Below are positions 61,376-64,000 of a stretch of DNA of 64,000 nt, one piece after another. The DNA is from Azadirachta indica. Its lineage: Eukaryota; Streptophyta; Magnoliopsida; Sapindales; Meliaceae. The notes under the pieces were generated by a model, which did not search any database, had not been told where the DNA came from, and was given only the letters and a program-made list of their open reading frames with translations. The position numbers and the translations under genes were made by a program. The first letter of the stretch is position 1; the number at the start of each line of letters is the position of its first letter. Location of the stretch: positions 13,531,744 through 13,595,743 of the forward strand of contig CM040443.1 in the NCBI GenBank assembly GCA_022749755.1, written 5' to 3'.

Positions 61376-61705
61376 TTGCAAAAATGGAAGATTAAAGCAA
61401 GGAAAGTGATGTTTGCCTTAAAGACCACAGTTGAAGAAGAAATATTGGAGCACATTCGAGATGCCAAAACACCTAAGGAAGTATGGGGTACTTTTGCTAC
61501 ACTTTTTTCAAAGAAGAAAGACATTAAATTACAACTTCTTAAAAATGAATTACTATTGTTGGCACAATATGACATAACAATTGTTCAATACTTTTACACG
61601 GTGAAGTCAATATGCTGTGAAATTTTCGAGTTAGATCCAGGAGCTGCTATTGGGGAAGCCAGGATAAAAAGAATAATTATTCATGGTTTAAAACTTGAAT
61701 ATTGA
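61376..61705 (+). pseudogene. Copia gag (UBN2-type) fragment
   Basis: This is the longest intact part of the gag region. Motifs of the family read in order: KVMFALKTTVEEEILEHI, KEVWGTFATLF, LQLLKNELLLL and ARIKRIIIHGLKLEY. The first codon of the open stretch is not a real start; the protein continued upstream in a frame now broken near 61330. It ends in TGA where relatives read on (EY, stop, NFVTAVQGWP), most simply explained by a CGA or AGA to TGA change. Confidence 0.85.
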
Positions 61706-61950
61706 AATTTTGTTACTGCAGTACAAGGATGGCCAACACAACCATCACTTGCTGAGTTTGAAAATTCGCTTACCGGTCAAGAATTTATTGCTAATCAAAT
61801 AAGAGGAGTTTTACTAAAAACTAGGGACGAGGCACTTTGCACCAATAAAAGCAAAGGTAATTTCAAGCAGTACATTGGTAGTGGATCTAAGAAAGGTGGT
61901 GACAAAACAAAAGGTCATCAAAGAATCGTGGCAAGAAATTTGAGAGCAAA

Positions 61951-61992
61951 TGTTACAATTGCCATAGAAAGAGCCATATGGCAAAAGATTGT
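61951..61992 (+). other. CCHC zinc knuckle of the Copia gag
   Basis: CYNCHRKSHMAKDC fits CX2CX4HX4C exactly. It is out of frame with the upstream gag domain because of an indel near 61925, which shows that decay is moderate and the motif residues are still intact. Confidence 0.9.
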
Positions 61993-62174
61993 TTGTCCAA
62001 GAAAAGCCAGCTAAAAGCAGCGCTGTTACTTTAATTCAAAGGAGAGATGAAGATGATTGGGGTATTGAAGCATCTTTGGCAGTGGAAGAGCAGAAATTAG
62101 CTCTCATAGCAACTACAGCTAACCACATCGACTATCAGAATGATTAGATCGTTGACTTAAGCTGTTCAAATCAT

Positions 62175-62555
62175 ATGACAGGTGATAAGCAAAAGCTACA
62201 AAACCTGGTTAAGTATAAAGGAAAATGCGTGGTGGTGATGGCTAACAATTTAAGGTTACTAATAGCTCACATCGGTAAGACGATAGTTATACCTAGTTAC
62301 AATTCTAATAAAGTACCACTTGAAGATGTCTATCATGCTCCAAGAATGAAGAAAAATTTGTTATCTGTGGCTCAATTAACATCATTTGGCTGCTATGTCT
62401 TGTTCAGTCATGTAATGGTGTATCGAGACCTTAAAGTCTCAGAAAAACCAATAATGCAAGGACGACGATTAGAGTCAGTCTACATAATGTCAGTAGAATC
62501 TGCATACGTAGACAAAACAAGAAGAATTAAGACAACAGATTTGTGGCACATATGA
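62175..62555 (+). pseudogene. Copia protease end and GAG-pre-integrase fragment
   Basis: SNHMTGD, the usual sequence next to the aspartic protease active site, starts just upstream (62160-62180), but the catalytic DSG reads DLS. Typical pre-integrase phrases follow: [22 protein letters not shown] and TTDLWHI. After a stop, LGHVSYSKL continues in the same frame. Confidence 0.85.
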
Positions 62556-62766
62556 TTGGGGCATGTTAGCTATTCCAAGCTAAGTGTGATGATGAAGAAG
62601 TCAATGCTCAAAGGATTTCCTCAACTTGAGGTGAAAACGGACATGATTTATGCTGAATGTTAGTATGGTAAAGCACATCAATTGTCGTACGAGGAATCGA
62701 AGTTTAAAGCAAAGGAACCATTAAAGTTAATTCATTCTGATGTGTTTGGCTGATTAAGCAGCCATC

Positions 62767-64000
62767 TGTAACATCCTTAATTCTAAAAAATTTCGATAGA
62801 ATTTTTGCTATAATGTAATATATATCATATATATAATCCTGTAAGTTTTAAAATTTTACTCTAAACATTCCCAATAAAATTAAACACCAACTACTTTATT
62901 TTATTAATTAACAAAATATAATCAGTTTCATAATTTCTAACATCCAAATACAAACATGGAAATTACATCAAAACCATATATTGTAAAATCTTACTCTTAT
63001 AATTACAAATAGTTCAAAAGTAGCAAAATCTTGATCTTGGAGTATCCTTTGTCTTCCATTTACAAATCTCCAGCATTCTAAACCTGAAAAGTAGGGATGA
63101 GTTAATACCCAGTATATATTTATATACAAAAGCAATTTTAAAATTTATAATAAATAAGTTTGAATATAAAAATACTTTTTAATTTCCAACAAAGAGCATA
63201 ACAGAATATTAAATTAAATTTTAATTTCAATATTCATGTGAATAACGTAAAACGTATAATTCCATAAAAATATCCATAAATTTTGTGCTTGCGTACTTTA
63301 CAGGCATTATTTCGAAAGACCGCCGTTCTAAAAGCTAGTCATACGTACTTTAGGAGCATTATTCTCAGGGATTGTCATCTCATAAAAAATGATCTTTAAG
63401 GGCATTATTTCTAGAAACCGTTGCTTCAATAAAAACAACCTTTAGAAGCATTATTTTCAGGGACCGTCATCCCAAACATCAGTGCCACATCACAACAACA
63501 ATTATGGCTATCTCATTTTCATTTATCAATTCATTTCACAATATTTTCGTACAAAACTTATATTTATAAAAATACAACATGCGTTGATACAATTTTCTCA
63601 CTATATTTATAAATTTAACATTCCTATAAAAATTACTATTTAAACTCGATTTGAAAAATAATTAATTAAATATACTTTATGCACATTTTTTAAAACATTA
63701 ACTGTAATTAAATACCCTACTTTTCAGTTTTAAAAGCAAAATCCACAAAATGCATATAATTACAAAGCTATTATTCTATTGACTTCCCTATCTCCTTCGA
63801 ATCACTTCCTAATATCAATTTAACAATATTAATAAATAATAATCTAATAATAATAAATGATGCTTCAAACTTCATTATATGAAAAATATGTACATATATA
63901 TACGTAGACATTTATACATATATTTATATACTAATAGTTTAATTTTTTACAACTAAATGAAATAATATGCTAATCTTTAAAATTAAAATTAATCATTAAA
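62767..64000. mobile_element. LTR-like repeat, probably of a second retrotransposon
   Basis: Copia sequence ends at about 62766 and a new AT-rich sequence begins TGTAACATCC, a beginning I associate with some Ty3-type plant LTRs. It contains a non-coding stretch, four 46-bp tandem repeats (63293-63482) and no open frame to the window end. The phrase AAAAGTAGGGATGAGTTAAT near 63087 also recalls such LTRs. The second end is outside the window, so identity is tentative. Confidence 0.42.
63293..63482. repeat. Four-unit tandem repeat, 46 bp, in the LTR-like sequence
   Basis: Units lie at 63293-63344 (52 bases), 63345-63390, 63391-63436 and 63437-63482 (46 each). Each has CTTTA, GCATTATT, and a purine-rich AGGGACCGTCATC-like part. 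Units differ by several substitutions. Confidence 0.8.

Larger units (their letters stand above)
60955..62766 (+). mobile_element. Degenerate Ty1/Copia retrotransposon, 5' half only
   Basis: Order of parts: possible degraded LTR or leader (60955-61215); a weak primer-site-like TGGTATAG at 61218; a UBN2-type gag domain (61376-61705, with WKIKARKVMFAL and LDPGAAIGEARIKRIIIHGL); a CCHC zinc knuckle in another frame (61951-61992, CX2CX4HX4C); a protease remnant followed by the pre-integrase domain (62175-62555); and the first integrase residues, ending HSDVFG near 62750. Lesions: TGA after the gag EY at 61703, a frameshift near 61925, the protease DSG site changed to DLS near 62155, a stop after LWHI at 62555, and a TAG within the integrase zinc finger near 62661. 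Reverse transcriptase and RNase H are not in the window. The element is dead. It truncates copy E. Confidence 0.9.

Noticed and set aside
62175..62555. A separate gene of 126 codons
   Set aside because: The sequence is the protease end and pre-integrase part of the Copia polyprotein, with stops and frameshifts on both sides.
63293..63482. CRISPR-like array from regular 46-bp spacing
   Set aside because: Units are adjacent tandem repeats without unique spacers, in plant nuclear DNA.

Overview
The window is AT-rich nuclear DNA of a eudicot plant: genes have many GT-AG introns, the spacers hold fold-back transposons and a degraded Copia element, and nothing looks bacterial or organellar. From memory of the dihydroorotate dehydrogenase protein I suspect a Citrus-like (Sapindales) genome, but that is a weak inference.

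Layout. 1-9640 is gene-free as far as I can see and contains fold-back (long terminal inverted repeat) elements, one of them nested in another. 9937-16984 (+) is one complete conserved gene, mitochondrial class 2 dihydroorotate dehydrogenase (PYRD), in 11 coding exons. From about 21,400 to 60,954 there is a tandem array of five paralogues on the + strand, called copies A to E here. Each resembles the N-terminal half of the plant RNA helicase SDE3 (MOV10 family). Copies A (22150-27459), C (38677-43030) and D (46002-49854) have long open coding exons. Copies B (about 32190-37385) and E (about 55430-60954) are pseudogenes. Spacers between copies are themselves partly duplicated and carry copy-specific transposon insertions. 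From 60,955 a broken Copia retrotransposon cuts off copy E. It is in turn interrupted at about 62,767 by an LTR-like sequence with 46-bp tandem repeats that runs to the window end.

The array is the point of interest. All copies carry a recognisable SDE3 N-terminal region and first RecA-like domain. In every copy that can be read, the Q motif, Walker A, the DEAG box and motif III are replaced in the same way, and the protein ends near motif IV without a second RecA domain. The products therefore look like a lineage of catalytically dead helicases. Each has a fast-changing disordered N-terminal extension: Ser/Pro-rich in A and D, and an 11-unit 49-residue repeat in C. A TGACGTGG/A promoter element is kept upstream of A, B, C and D, and has decayed upstream of pseudogene E. 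SDE3 acts in RNA silencing and antiviral defence, so a modulatory role in that pathway is a reasonable guess, but nothing in the DNA proves it.

Exon boundaries were read by eye from splice motifs and from comparison between copies. Boundaries of repeats without target-site duplications are approximate.
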